Shown here: positions 8,764 to 18,322 of the stretch, piece by piece | Numbering within the stretch: the first letter of the stretch is position 1 | How the letters are laid out: each line of letters opens with the position of its first letter | Assembly (NCBI RefSeq): GCF_030812775.1 | Contig: NZ_JAUSTI010000016.1 | Span: 1-64,000, forward strand | DNA: 64,000 nt | Reading direction: 5' to 3' | DNA from: Paenibacillus tundrae | GTDB lineage: Bacteria; Bacillota; Bacilli; Paenibacillales; Paenibacillaceae | Made by a program: the position numbers and the translations under genes | The notes under the pieces: generated by a model | The model's database searches: none | What the model was told of the DNA's origin: nothing | The model's input: only the letters and a program-made list of their open reading frames with translations

Positions 8764-9752
8764 GGCCTCCGTCCCCTTCCCTGTGCCGACAACTGAACCG
8801 GGATCGGAACGGAAGACAAAGCCTCCTGAATCACCTGTTCTTGTGACCATGAACCCTCTGTTCTATTCTGGGACTTAAGCTGAATGCGATGAGATAGTAC
8901 AGGAATCGCCATCTCTTTGACATCATCCGGGATCACATAACTGCGTCCTCGAAGGTAGGCAAAGGCCTGCGTGGCAACCATCCAAGCAAGCGTGCCCCGA
9001 GGGCTAACCCCAAGTCTCACGGATGAGTGGCTACGTGTCGCTACAGCGACGGAGACCAGGTACTGCTTGATGACTGCATCAACATGTACCTGTCTAACCT
9101 CCCGCTGCATGGCTACCACTTCTTCCGCAAGCATGACCGGTGGACTTGCCAAACTAGATTCTCTATTTTGCATACGCGTTAACAGCTCTACTTCTTGTTC
9201 AGGCTCAGGATAGCCGAGTCCAATCTTAATCATGAAGCGGTCTAGCTGTGCTTCGGGTAAACGGTAGGTGCCTTCAAACTGCAATGGATTCTGCGTCGCC
9301 AGTAAAAAGAAAGGACGCGGTAACGCATACGTTGTGCCATCAACCGTAACCCGGCGCTCCTCCATCGCTTCTAAGAGAGCAGATTGGGTTCGGGGTGAAG
9401 CGCGATTAATCTCATCGGCCAATACGAAATTAGACATCACCGGACCTGGACGAAATGTAAATTCCCCTGTAGGAGGATGATAGATCGAGGTACCCATTAC
9501 ATCTGCTGGCATGACATCCGAAGTAAATTGAATGCGCCCCATGGAACAGTCAAGCGCAGAAGCCATCGCACGAACTAACATCGTTTTACCTGTGCCTGGT
9601 ACATCCTCCAGAAGTGTATGTCCACCACCGAGCATGGCCGTAAGCACATATTGAATCTCTCGGTTCTTACCGATAATAGCAGTCTCAACTCGTTTAATTA
9701 CTCTATTTAATAACTCCACCGCGTGCTCATGTTCTATCCGAATATACGTCAT
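8760..9752 (-). CDS. MoxR-family AAA+ ATPase
   Basis: This 330-residue cytosolic AAA+ ATPase has Walker A VPGTGKT at about 51-57 and Walker B VLADEINR with Asp113/Glu114. The sensor region ATQNPLQFEGTYRLPEAQLDRF is typical of MoxR. The C-terminal lid has the usual SPRG motif. It is the first gene of the operon, its ATG follows GGAGA, and its TGA overlaps the DUF58 start, so the two are translationally coupled. MoxR proteins act as chaperone-like ATPases in maturation of protein complexes. The target here is unknown. Confidence 0.93.
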   Translation of the reverse strand: MTYIRIEHEHAVELLNRVIKRVETAIIGKNREIQYVLTAMLGGGHTLLEDVPGTGKTMLVRAMASALDCSMGRIQFTSDVMPADVMGTSIYHPPTGEFTFRPGPVMSNFVLADEINRASPRTQSALLEAMEERRVTVDGTTYALPRPFFLLATQNPLQFEGTYRLPEAQLDRFMIKIGLGYPEPEQEVELLTRMQNRESSLASPPVMLAEEVVAMQREVRQVHVDAVIKQYLVSVAVATRSHSSVRLGVSPRGTLAWMVATQAFAYLRGRSYVIPDDVKEMAIPVLSHRIQLKSQNRTEGSWSQEQVIQEALSSVPIPVQLSAQGRGRRP

Positions 9753-9831
9753 ATCACTCGTTCTCCTTCCATTATCGGCATTTCTTAGTCATAGTAATCT
9801 ATGATTTCAGTGTTGCCCGGAAGTAGAGAGA

Positions 9832-11148
9832 TTAGACGTAGATTGTAAGATTTCCCCTTCCCATAGCAGCTACAGGAATGTTTGCCTTCACCGTCCATTC
9901 CGATTTATTGGATTTCATGGATTGGATGCTCAGCCCCATCTGCTCTAACAGATCTCGAAGCGGAACCCAAGTTGTACCGCCCTGACTTCGAACCTTCCCC
10001 TTCACGGTTTCGCCCGCTTGACCTAATCGTCCTGAAGTTAATTCTCCACTGATACTGCTTGCGTAGATAGTTCGGTCTTTCCAGACTACCGTAGCCGTTC
10101 TTGTTTCTGCATCCCAACGTGCATTACTGCCGAACTTCTTCATGAAGCTTCGCAAAGGCACCATGATCTGCTGCTCCTCTATTCGAAATTCTCCTGAGTG
10201 CAAGGTCGCTGCCGCCATCCCTATTTCTACCTTTAGTTCCTTACCTGCGAGCCATAAGGCAGAATTAGGTTCCACATGCTCAGCAATCCAAGCTTTGCCT
10301 GGCGCCTTACGAGAAGCATATGCCCCATCGGACTTTACACGGAATTGGACAGGCTGATCAGAAGCCTTGATCGTATCGAATTGATAGTTTTGATCCTGAT
10401 AATACCGGATAATTTCAGGCAGTGCTTTTACCGTTTCGGCGTGCGCTCCCCCATCATGCATTAATACAATAACTGAGCTGGTTCCTACAGGCACCTTGGT
10501 AGCATTACGTACGATTTCGCTCGCAGGCACACCTTTACGCCTCGAATCTCCGCTATCCACATTCCAATCCATCACGGTATATCCACCTAGCTTCAACAGG
10601 TCAAAATAGCTTTGATCAAAGTGGCCATAGCTTCCACCTGGTGCTCTCACCAGATTAGGGCGGAGCCCGGTGATTCCATGAATCACTTCTTCTGTCTGTT
10701 TAATCTGTTTCCAGAATTCTTTGAAATCACTATATAATTGCTTGTAATTATGATTGAATGTATGATTTCCCACTGCATGTCCGTCTTCTACAATTGCTCG
10801 AATAAGTTCAGGATTTCGCTGCGCTTGCTCACCAAGTACGAAGAACGTAGCGGGGATCTCCTCTTTACTCAAAATATCTAGCACTTCCCTCGTATGCAAT
10901 CCAGGACCATCATCGAAACTTAGATAGACCGTCTTCTTCGGATTATTTTTCTCGTTGGGAGTGGGTACATTAGAACCTGAAGCGTAAGAAATATCCGTTA
11001 TCCACGCGCACGTTGTAAATAAACTTATCGCTAATACTATCCGTGCTAGGAACGTCATCCATTGGGGGAACCTGTATGTATGTTTTTGGGCACCATTCAC
11101 GGGCATATCCACTTCTACACTGACCTTTGATTCCATGTTTTGCGTCAT
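9832..11148 (-). CDS. Secreted polysaccharide deacetylase with C-terminal stalk domain
   Basis: This 438-residue protein has an N-terminal hydrophobic anchor at about residues 32-50. It is followed by a NodB-type CE4 deacetylase with SFDDGP, HTFNH, RAPGG and LMHDG, the metal-binding and catalytic motifs. It should remove N-acetyl groups from peptidoglycan or chitin-like polymers outside the membrane. The last 100 residues (from about LHSGEFRIEEQQIMVPLRSF) form a copper-amine-oxidase-N-like stalk domain, common in Paenibacillus secreted proteins. GGAGG precedes the ATG. It lies upstream of, and in the same direction as, the MoxR operon, 79 bases away. Membrane anchoring rather than cleavage is inferred. 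Confidence 0.9.
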   Translation of the reverse strand: MTQNMESKVSVEVDMPVNGAQKHTYRFPQWMTFLARIVLAISLFTTCAWITDISYASGSNVPTPNEKNNPKKTVYLSFDDGPGLHTREVLDILSKEEIPATFFVLGEQAQRNPELIRAIVEDGHAVGNHTFNHNYKQLYSDFKEFWKQIKQTEEVIHGITGLRPNLVRAPGGSYGHFDQSYFDLLKLGGYTVMDWNVDSGDSRRKGVPASEIVRNATKVPVGTSSVIVLMHDGGAHAETVKALPEIIRYYQDQNYQFDTIKASDQPVQFRVKSDGAYASRKAPGKAWIAEHVEPNSALWLAGKELKVEIGMAAATLHSGEFRIEEQQIMVPLRSFMKKFGSNARWDAETRTATVVWKDRTIYASSISGELTSGRLGQAGETVKGKVRSQGGTTWVPLRDLLEQMGLSIQSMKSNKSEWTVKANIPVAAMGRGNLTIYV

Positions 11149-11388
11149 TTATGAATCAACCTCCAACGTTTCTAGTAAATTTGCTGATAGACTTCAGCGG
11201 ATTTGTTAGAATTATATGGAGGCCATGTGAAAAAAAGACGTCATTCTTCACTATAATTTTTCGGATCGTATCGTATGGATTACGATTGATTCTTTGCTAT
11301 GAATTAGGTAGCATATCCTAAGCAAGACAGTCCGGGAGTTATGGTACGCTTCGTAACTCACACCTTAACCTCAGGAGAGTGAAAAGTA

Positions 11389-12045
11389 TTGGAATTGCTT
11401 GAGAAGATCCAACATCTGTTTGGATCGTATGGATATAGCGTATTATTTTTTGGATTGTTACTTGAGTTCATTGCCCTTCCCTTCCCAGGTGAAACAACGA
11501 TGGCTTACGCAGGGTATTTATCATACAAAGGACAGCTCGACTTTGGATTCCTTCTGATCCTTGCGTTTCTAGGAACAACAATTGGCATGACCATCACGTA
11601 TTTTATTGGAGTTAAAGCAGGACTGCCGTTTATAACCCGCTATGGAAAATGGTTTTTATTGAAGCAGGACAAGCTGGATAAAACGCAGAAATGGTTCGGT
11701 AAATATGGTAACGGTCTGATCTTCATTGGCTATTTCATTCCAGGTGTGCGGCACTTTACAGGTTATTTTGCAGGTATCGCTGCGATTCCTTTTCGCAAAT
11801 TCGCTCTTTACGCTTACTCGGGTGCACTATTCTGGGTTGTCCTATTTCTAGGCATCGGCAAAGTATTCGGCCCTCAGTGGAACGTCGTATTTCAGCTCGC
11901 GCATAAGTACTCTGCGTACCTCCTAGCAGGGGTTGGACTTTTACTGTTAATTGCTGTGATTTACCGTTACCGCACTGTCTGGAGTCAACGTAATGTGAAG
12001 AAGAAAGCTCCTGTTCCCCAAAGACAAAAACAAAATGCCGACTAA
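11389..12045 (+). CDS. DedA-family membrane protein
   Basis: This 218-residue protein has four to five membrane segments. DedA hallmarks include FPGETTMAYAGYL near residue 35 and GYFIPGVRHFTGYFAG near 115. DedA proteins are linked to lipid flipping of polyprenyl or phosphatidyl carriers and to membrane-potential homeostasis. The best start is TTG preceded by AGGAG, as no in-frame ATG with a site lies nearby. It is divergent from the deacetylase gene and is followed by its own terminator, so it is likely monocistronic. Confidence 0.9.
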   Translation: MELLEKIQHLFGSYGYSVLFFGLLLEFIALPFPGETTMAYAGYLSYKGQLDFGFLLILAFLGTTIGMTITYFIGVKAGLPFITRYGKWFLLKQDKLDKTQKWFGKYGNGLIFIGYFIPGVRHFTGYFAGIAAIPFRKFALYAYSGALFWVVLFLGIGKVFGPQWNVVFQLAHKYSAYLLAGVGLLLLIAVIYRYRTVWSQRNVKKKAPVPQRQKQNAD

Positions 12046-12111
12046 AATCTTCTGCAATGAGATCGAAATAACAAGAAACAAATACAACGAGTTAACACAT
12101 GCCATTATCAT

Positions 12112-12140
12112 GAGCCGCAGACGATGCAGCTCTTTTTTTT
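12112..12140 (+). terminator. DedA gene terminator
   Basis: GAGC and GCTC with an inner GCA/TGC form a hairpin followed by eight T residues, about 65 bases after the DedA stop. Confidence 0.75.
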
Positions 12141-12320
12141 ATTTTCTTAACTTATGAAATGCCTGGCACACAGAAATAAATGTACGATATCCACACCTGG
12201 AGAAGCCCATCCTCCCCTCCCCCAAAATACTCAACAACCGCCTCTCCATATAAATTCTCTATGTAATCCGTTTGATTCAATTAAGTTTATATAGCATCTT
12301 CATTACTCACACACTTTGTT

Positions 12321-12351
12321 GTCATAATCTGTATTCATCCAGGTCATACTA
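12321..12351 (+). promoter_or_regulatory. Candidate sigma-G (forespore) promoter for germination operon 1
   Basis: GTCATA at 12321-12326 and CATACTA at 12345-12351 are 18 bases apart. CATACTA matches the sigma-G -10 consensus, and ger operons are classically forespore expressed. The -35 match is partial, so this is an inference. Confidence 0.45.
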
Positions 12352-12387
12352 CTTTGCAAATAAAGGTTGTACTGGGGGGATATGAAT

Positions 12388-13908
12388 ATGAGAATCGATG
12401 CGCAGAGTCATGATACAACGCAGCATATCAATCCAAATCTGAGTCAAAACATAGAGTACTGCAAAGAGATGATGGGAAACAGCAATGACCTGATGATTCG
12501 CCCTTTCCAATGCCTGCACAAATGGCCTGCCGTTCTGCTATATATCGATGGTCTCGTAGACGTACAGATATTAAATCAGGCTATTCTTGAATCCTTGTTA
12601 CAGCGACGCGAACTCCCTGATTTTTCAGCAGATGATGAACATCTCATTTACCTTCAAAATGATGTTCTTGCTGCTAGTGAAGTATTGCTCATTGAGGATA
12701 TGGATGATGTATTAAATGCCATGATTGCTGGTTTTGCCATCCTGTTGATTGAGGGTTCTGTGCATGGTCTCAAGATTGGAGCTGCCGGGTGGGAAGATCG
12801 CTCTGTTGGCGAGCCGATATCACAGACTGTTGTCCGTGGCCCCATGGAAGGATTCAATGAAAATTTACGTACAAATACAGCAATGATTCGCAGAAAAATA
12901 CGAGATTCTCGCCTCTGGATTGAAGAAAGAGAAATCGGACAGATCACCAAAACAAGAGTCGCTGTACTCTACTTAAAGGATACGGTCAACAATGATGTTG
13001 TTGAAGAACTTAGAAAACGTCTGGATCAGATCGATATCGATGGCATCCTGGAAGGCGGATATATAGAGGAATTTGTTCAGGATGAGACACGCACCATCTT
13101 CCCGACGGTTTATAACAGCGAACGTCCCGATTCCGTAGCTGCTGCACTCCTTGAGGGTCGCGTTGCCATTATTGTGGATGGTACACCTTTTGTACTGCTT
13201 GTACCGGCCTTGTTCGTACATTTCTTTCAGTCTCCTGAGGATTATTATCAACGGGCAGACATCAGCTCATTGATCCGTATGATTCGATACCTGGCATTTT
13301 TTATTGCACTATTGGCTCCATCCTTTTACATTGCCATATCAACCTTTCACCAAGAGATGTTACCGACCAATCTACTTATCAGCCTCGCTGCACAACGAGA
13401 AGGAGTCCCCTTCCCTGCGTTCATTGAAGCATTGCTTATGGAATTAACCTACGAGATCTTGCGTGAAGCTGGTATCCGAATTCCCAAAACGGTCGGTCAG
13501 GCTGTCTCCATCGTAGGTACACTTGTTATCGGTCAGGCTGCGGTTGATGCCGGGGTTGTCTCAGCAGCAATGGTCATTATCGTTTCCATTACTGCAATTT
13601 CAAGTTACGTCATCCCAGAGAACGGTCTATCGATCTCTGTCCGAATCTTACGCTTCGTGCTGATGATGTTGGCAGCTGCCTTTGGTTTCTACGGCATTCT
13701 TATTGTGCTGTTAATTACCGTGACTCATCTGTGTACACTACGTTCATTCGGCGTACCGTACATGTCACCTTTTGCTCCGTTCATTCAGAGCGACTTAAAA
13801 GATACGTTGTTCCGGGTGCCTTGGCCTAATATGAGGACTCGCCCACAATCTACAAAATCACCCAACATCAATAGACAGCCCCCTAAAAAAAAGAAGCAGC
13901 AACGATAG
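12388..13908 (+). CDS. Spore germination protein, GerA family (A subunit)
   Basis: This is an A subunit of a nutrient germinant receptor in the spore inner membrane, about 506 residues long. A soluble N-terminal region contains the conserved GPMEGFNENLRTN motif near residue 150. The C-terminal half holds four to five membrane segments, with the family EALLMELTYEILREAGIRIP stretch. I chose the ATG eight bases after GGGGGG; TTG at 12367 or ATG at 12382 are alternatives. It opens a five-gene plus-strand operon with C, a small membrane protein and two B subunits. The germinant is unknown. A sigma-G-like promoter lies upstream. Confidence 0.93.
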   Translation: MRIDAQSHDTTQHINPNLSQNIEYCKEMMGNSNDLMIRPFQCLHKWPAVLLYIDGLVDVQILNQAILESLLQRRELPDFSADDEHLIYLQNDVLAASEVLLIEDMDDVLNAMIAGFAILLIEGSVHGLKIGAAGWEDRSVGEPISQTVVRGPMEGFNENLRTNTAMIRRKIRDSRLWIEEREIGQITKTRVAVLYLKDTVNNDVVEELRKRLDQIDIDGILEGGYIEEFVQDETRTIFPTVYNSERPDSVAAALLEGRVAIIVDGTPFVLLVPALFVHFFQSPEDYYQRADISSLIRMIRYLAFFIALLAPSFYIAISTFHQEMLPTNLLISLAAQREGVPFPAFIEALLMELTYEILREAGIRIPKTVGQAVSIVGTLVIGQAAVDAGVVSAAMVIIVSITAISSYVIPENGLSISVRILRFVLMMLAAAFGFYGILIVLLITVTHLCTLRSFGVPYMSPFAPFIQSDLKDTLFRVPWPNMRTRPQSTKSPNINRQPPKKKKQQR

Positions 13909-13923
13909 TCAGGAGAACATGAC

Positions 13924-15129
13924 ATGAAGACATCCTTACGCCTTATATCCTGCTTTCTTGTAGTGCTCCCTCTCCTAACTGGATGTTGGGATCGTCAGGA
14001 ACTTAACCAACTTGGTATTATGCTTGGTCTAGGTATTGATAAGGAGGGCGACAAAATAAAAGTTAGTGCTCAAGTTGTTGTCCCCAGCGAAATCTCTTCC
14101 AAATCTGGTGGAGGAAGAGGTACACCGGTTACACAGTACCAAGCCACAGCAGACTCTATGCTGGAAGCTATCCAAAAGTTGACCGAAACAAGTCCTCGCC
14201 GGATCTTCATGTCGCATGTCCGTATACTTGTCTTTGGAGAGGAATATGCCCGTGAAGAAGGGATATATGACGTAATGGAAGCACTCATGCGCGAACCTAC
14301 CGTTCGTCCTGATTATTACGTTATGGTCGCAAGAAAGACCCAAGCTTCTAACGTTCTCGACCTGCTTACACCCCTTGAGAACATTCCTGCCGAAAAGTTA
14401 TTTAATTCGCTTGATGTCTCCGCCAAGATCTGGTCACCTACGACTACGGTAACGGGAGACGAACTGATGGATACGATGCTATCCCCAGGTATACAGCCCG
14501 TGATTACTGGAGTAGAGATTATAGGGAATCGTAGCAAAAGCGGGGAAAAGAGTAATATCGAGAGTATCGAGGTATCCGCACGCCTCAATACAACTGGACT
14601 ATCTGTCTTTAAAAAGGACAAACTGATTGGTTGGTTAACTGAAGAAGAGTCCAAAGGATTCAATTATGTTAAAGGTAATGTCAAAACGACTGTTGGTCAT
14701 GTGGATTGTCCTAAGACGGAGGGCACGGTAACGATGAAGACCCTCCGCACCTCAACCGATCGTAAAGTAAAATTTACGCGTGGAGAACCAGTCATGAATC
14801 TTAAAGTCAAAAACGTTTCTTCCATTGGCTCGGTGGAGTGCAAATTTCAGATTGGTTCTATGACAGCCATCCGTGAATTAGAGAAACTATCAGAGGAGCG
14901 TCTCGTTGAGTTAATGAAAAATTCGGTCAATTCCGTGCGACGCAAATTCCATGTGGATATCTTCGGATTCGGGCAAGAGATATATCAGTCTAACCCTAAA
15001 TACTTCAAAAAAGTGGAGGGAAATTGGGACCAACATTTCGAAGACCTTGAGGTTAAATATGAAGCAAATTCACAAATCAGACGTGTAGGAACATTGGATG
15101 ACTCATTCCAAAATGAGTTAAAGGAGTGA
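13924..15129 (+). CDS. Spore germination lipoprotein, Ger(x)C family (C subunit)
   Basis: This 401-residue lipoprotein has a signal peptide ending in the lipobox LTGC with Cys21, then CWDRQELN, the classic start of mature GerC proteins. The body matches the three-domain GerAC family, including SPRRIFMSHVRILVFGEE. It sits on the outer face of the spore inner membrane as part of the germinant receptor. It begins 15 bases after the A-subunit stop, with AGGAGAA as ribosome binding site, so it is co-transcribed and co-translated with its partners. Confidence 0.93.
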   Translation: MKTSLRLISCFLVVLPLLTGCWDRQELNQLGIMLGLGIDKEGDKIKVSAQVVVPSEISSKSGGGRGTPVTQYQATADSMLEAIQKLTETSPRRIFMSHVRILVFGEEYAREEGIYDVMEALMREPTVRPDYYVMVARKTQASNVLDLLTPLENIPAEKLFNSLDVSAKIWSPTTTVTGDELMDTMLSPGIQPVITGVEIIGNRSKSGEKSNIESIEVSARLNTTGLSVFKKDKLIGWLTEEESKGFNYVKGNVKTTVGHVDCPKTEGTVTMKTLRTSTDRKVKFTRGEPVMNLKVKNVSSIGSVECKFQIGSMTAIRELEKLSEERLVELMKNSVNSVRRKFHVDIFGFGQEIYQSNPKYFKKVEGNWDQHFEDLEVKYEANSQIRRVGTLDDSFQNELKE

Positions 15130-15138
15130 AAATATCTT

Positions 15139-15375
15139 ATGGTGCTCTCCATTATTGCGGTAGTGATTGGAATCATCATTGGTTGGATTGACCTCCCTAC
15201 CCTCTTTAAGAGCAGGCAATGGAAAGAAACCGCTGTCTATAGTGTCTTACTGCTAGCAGGCATCACGTTTAGTGTCATTGCGGTCAATCTGTGGGAATTT
15301 CCGAGTCCCTTAAAGCTCATTGTCTGGATCTATGAACCAATCAATCAGTTATTAGCTCGAATGACAGGTACTTAG
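15139..15375 (+). CDS. Small two-helix membrane protein of the ger operon
   Basis: This 78-residue protein has two hydrophobic segments, about residues 2-17 and 30-48, joined by a short charged loop containing KSRQWKE. It starts ten bases after the GerC stop, with AAGGAG close upstream, and is followed within 20 bases by a B subunit. Small membrane proteins of this position occur in some Bacillales ger operons (the D-type accessory subunits). I infer such a role from context, not from a strong motif. Confidence 0.7.
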   Translation: MVLSIIAVVIGIIIGWIDLPTLFKSRQWKETAVYSVLLLAGITFSVIAVNLWEFPSPLKLIVWIYEPINQLLARMTGT

Positions 15376-15393
15376 TTAAAAGGGAGTGAATGT

Positions 15394-16497
15394 ATGCTTG
15401 AGCAAGGGCGGCTTGGAACGAGACAATTGGCTACGCTAACGATCATGATGGTCGTTGGCGACATGATGATGATCTATCCTTCCGTAATTACGTCCTATGC
15501 GAAGCAGGATGCTTGGATCTGTGCTCTGATCGGCATCCCGTTAGGGATGGGTCTCATGGCTATGTTCATTAAACTAGGTAACGCCTATCCAGGTCAGAAC
15601 CTTGTGTCCATCTCCAGATCTATCCTGGGATATTGGCCCGGAACATTGCTGGCACTCTTTTACTTGTATTTTTTTATGGTTGGAGCTGCAACCCAGACCC
15701 GAGAGGTCGGGGACTTCATGACAACTCAAATTTTCCAAACCACTCCGATTCGTGTCGTCATATTGTTGTTTACCGTTGCTATTGTGTGGGCTGTTATTCA
15801 CGGTCTGGAATCACTTGGACGATCAAGTGAGCTTCTACTGCCCGTGCTGATTATATTCATTATTGTTCTTGTTGTCTGCCTATTACCCCAAGTCGAAGTA
15901 AGCAATCTGAAGCCAATTAGAGAAAATAGCAGTGTTTCCTTTGCTCAGGGTATCTTGGTTAGTATCATTTATCCAATAGGTGAAGCTGTCCCCATTCTTA
16001 TGCTTCTTCCTTATACAGCCAAAACTTCTCATCGAAGCCTAGATATCATTCTGGCTGCAGGCATCGGAAATCTCATCCTCTCATCTCTGGTCACGATCTC
16101 TATGCTTGTTCTAGGTGCTTTTCTCACACAGCATAATATCTATGCATCCTTCATCTTGTCACAAAAGATTAATATCGGTGATTTTTTTCAACGTATTGAA
16201 GCCCTAATGGCGTCAGCGTGGTTAATCTCGACTTATTTTAAAGCATGCATCTATCTTTATGTCTTTGTGCTAGGCACCGCCGAACTATTCAATATGAAAC
16301 AATATAGAAACCTTATTTTACCTACAGGTCTACTGATCTTTGGGTTATCCAATGTGATCGCGCCTGGAATTACGTATATCATTATAACTGTCGTTCCGTA
16401 TTGGGTGGATTGGGATACTACGATAGGCATTATCTTTCCAGGATTGCTTCTTGTGATTCATTGGATCAAATCATTTTCTCATCAAAAGAAATCATGA
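15394..16497 (+). CDS. Spore germination permease, GerB family (B subunit, first copy)
   Basis: This 367-residue protein of the amino acid permease-like GerAB family has about ten membrane helices. Recognisable stretches are the N-terminal RQLATLTIMMVVGDMMMIYPS, REVGDFMTTQIFQTTPI near residue 105 and RIEALMASAWLISTYFKA near 268. B subunits bind the germinant in the spore inner membrane. GGGAGTG precedes the ATG. It is followed by a second, clearly related B gene, so this receptor either uses two specificities or is a heteromer. The ligand is unknown. Confidence 0.92.
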   Translation: MLEQGRLGTRQLATLTIMMVVGDMMMIYPSVITSYAKQDAWICALIGIPLGMGLMAMFIKLGNAYPGQNLVSISRSILGYWPGTLLALFYLYFFMVGAATQTREVGDFMTTQIFQTTPIRVVILLFTVAIVWAVIHGLESLGRSSELLLPVLIIFIIVLVVCLLPQVEVSNLKPIRENSSVSFAQGILVSIIYPIGEAVPILMLLPYTAKTSHRSLDIILAAGIGNLILSSLVTISMLVLGAFLTQHNIYASFILSQKINIGDFFQRIEALMASAWLISTYFKACIYLYVFVLGTAELFNMKQYRNLILPTGLLIFGLSNVIAPGITYIIITVVPYWVDWDTTIGIIFPGLLLVIHWIKSFSHQKKS

Positions 16498-16539
16498 ACA
16501 GTCAGCCTGAAAATCATGAGCGCTTAAAGGAGTTCGGGT

Positions 16540-17637
16540 ATGAACAAAGAGACGCTTACACTTAAACAGTTCACAGCACTCACCTTCCTAGTCATTCTTG
16601 GCGATATGACCTTGATCTACCCATCAATGATTGCTGCCTCCGCGAAGCAGGATGCATGGCTAGCTTCAATTGTGAGTCAGCCTATAGGTCTACTGGTTGT
16701 GTATGTGTTCTATAAACTTCATCGCACTCACCCTGAGCTAAATTTTGTTCAGATCTGTATGAAGATCCTTGGGAAATGGATAGGAACTATTTTCACTATA
16801 GCCTATCTATTTTACTTTGCCATGATCGCCTTTACATGTATAAGGGAAGTCGGAGATTTCTTGACTACGAAGATTTATATTGCAACCCCAATTCGAGCAA
16901 TTATCATTTTGATGGTGGCAGCACTGACCTGGGCTCTTCTCAAAGGAATCAGCAGTATCGGTGCCACCAGCGAGATTCTGTTGCCTATCTTTGTGGTGTT
17001 CATGCTCATCCTGCTCCTTGGTCTCTTGCCACAATTTGAGTTATCTCGTCTCAAACCTGTTCTTGACTCAAGCCCTCTCGAGTTCTGGAAGGGCGTTACG
17101 GTAGGTGCCTTTTCTCCTTTTGGAGATATACTTGCACTTATGATGGTTATTCCTTATGTCCACAAAAAGACCCATCTCAAGCGAGACTTGTTACTCTCTT
17201 CCCTGACGGCGGGTATCATGCTCACGCTTCTCGTTTTGTTGTCATTAGCAGTTACAGGTTCTTTTATTACCCAACATAACATCTACATCTCTTATTTCTT
17301 GTCCAAAAAAATTAACGTTGGAGGTTCGTTTCTTCGTATTGAGGCGATGATGGCTTCGGCTTGGCTAATCTCTACCTACTTCAAAAGCCTGTTGTACATG
17401 TATTCGTTTGTGGCCGGAATCGCTCAACTGTTCCAACTCAAAAGTCATAAAATGCTTATTCTACCGTCCTCCATGCTCTTCTTTTCGATGGCAGTCCTAC
17501 TCGCTCCCAATGTGCTGTACTATATGGTAATCACCGCTGACAGTTGGCTTATGTGGGATATTACGACAGGATTTCTCATCCCGTTACTACTGCTATTGAT
17601 TCACCGAATCCGACATGGCAAGTCTAAACAGAATTAA
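16540..17637 (+). CDS. Spore germination permease, GerB family (B subunit, second copy)
   Basis: This 365-residue B subunit is about as long as the preceding gene and collinear with it. Shared blocks include ILGDMTLIYPS, REVGDFLTTKIYIATPIRA and RIEAMMASAWLISTYFKS. The two look like products of a tandem duplication that have since diverged. An AAGGAG site lies before the ATG, and the spacing to the previous stop is 42 bases. It is the last gene of the operon, with a bidirectional terminator about 100 bases on. It probably offers an alternative germinant-binding subunit sharing the same A and C partners. Confidence 0.92.
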   Translation: MNKETLTLKQFTALTFLVILGDMTLIYPSMIAASAKQDAWLASIVSQPIGLLVVYVFYKLHRTHPELNFVQICMKILGKWIGTIFTIAYLFYFAMIAFTCIREVGDFLTTKIYIATPIRAIIILMVAALTWALLKGISSIGATSEILLPIFVVFMLILLLGLLPQFELSRLKPVLDSSPLEFWKGVTVGAFSPFGDILALMMVIPYVHKKTHLKRDLLLSSLTAGIMLTLLVLLSLAVTGSFITQHNIYISYFLSKKINVGGSFLRIEAMMASAWLISTYFKSLLYMYSFVAGIAQLFQLKSHKMLILPSSMLFFSMAVLLAPNVLYYMVITADSWLMWDITTGFLIPLLLLLIHRIRHGKSKQN

Positions 17638-17739
17638 ATCTGGTGTAAATGTGGATATACAGTCACCAACTTGCAGTGTTAAAAGTGATGGAGCAATAAT
17701 AATCTCGCCTCTCTACTATAAATTGGTGGACTGATTGAC

Positions 17740-17789
17740 AAAAAAAGCCGTGTCCCAGGAATATTCATTCCCAAAACACAGCCTTTTGT
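17740..17789. terminator. Bidirectional terminator between ger operon 1 and bcp
   Basis: AGCCGTGT pairs with ACACAGCC (one wobble) around an inner GGAAT/ATTCC stem. T tracts follow in both directions: CCTTTTG on the plus strand and GGCTTTTTTTG on the minus. It serves both convergent genes. Confidence 0.85.
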
Positions 17790-17818
17790 TATGCCTTTGC
17801 ATAATTCGTCCCTCTGTA

Positions 17819-18289
17819 CTAGCTCGATAACTCCCTAACCGCTTCAAGTGCAGCTTCAATATGTCCCTTTACTCGCACTTTGGACCAATCCTTCATCAAT
17901 TTCCCTTCTTCATCGATCAAAAAGGTGGAGCGTACGATGCCCATATATTCCTTGCCATACATCTTCTTAAGTTGCCATACACCATACTGTTCCGCAACCC
18001 GATGCTCCTCATCCGATAGCAAGGCAAATGGCAGTCCATGCTTAGCAATGAATTTGTCGTGCTGCTTCATTGGATCTGTACTGATGCCCAAGATGACCGT
18101 ATTCAACCCTTGAAACTCTTCATGTCGATCTCGGAAATCACAGGCCTGCTGTGTACAAGAAGAGGTCATATCTTTAGGATAGAAATACAGCACTACTCGC
18201 TTTCCGCGATAATCGGACAACTTCACATTCTCTCCCGTACTGGACGGAAGTTCAAAATCAGGAGCCATCTCGCCTACAGTTACAGTCAT
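17819..18289 (-). CDS. bcp: Thioredoxin-dependent thiol peroxidase (Bcp/PrxQ)
   Basis: This 156-residue cytosolic peroxiredoxin reduces hydroperoxides at the expense of thioredoxin. It shows the Bcp pattern VLYFYPKDMTSSCTQQACDFRD, with the peroxidatic Cys in TSSC and the resolving Cys five residues later. RSTFLIDEEGKL is near the C-terminus. Length is typical. GGGAGG lies before the ATG. It is 33 bases downstream of the ABC-2 permease gene on the same strand and may be read through from it. Confidence 0.95.
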   Translation of the reverse strand: MTVTVGEMAPDFELPSSTGENVKLSDYRGKRVVLYFYPKDMTSSCTQQACDFRDRHEEFQGLNTVILGISTDPMKQHDKFIAKHGLPFALLSDEEHRVAEQYGVWQLKKMYGKEYMGIVRSTFLIDEEGKLMKDWSKVRVKGHIEAALEAVRELSS

Positions 18290-18322
18290 CTCAATTCCTC
18301 CCTAATCTTCACACGTTATAAA

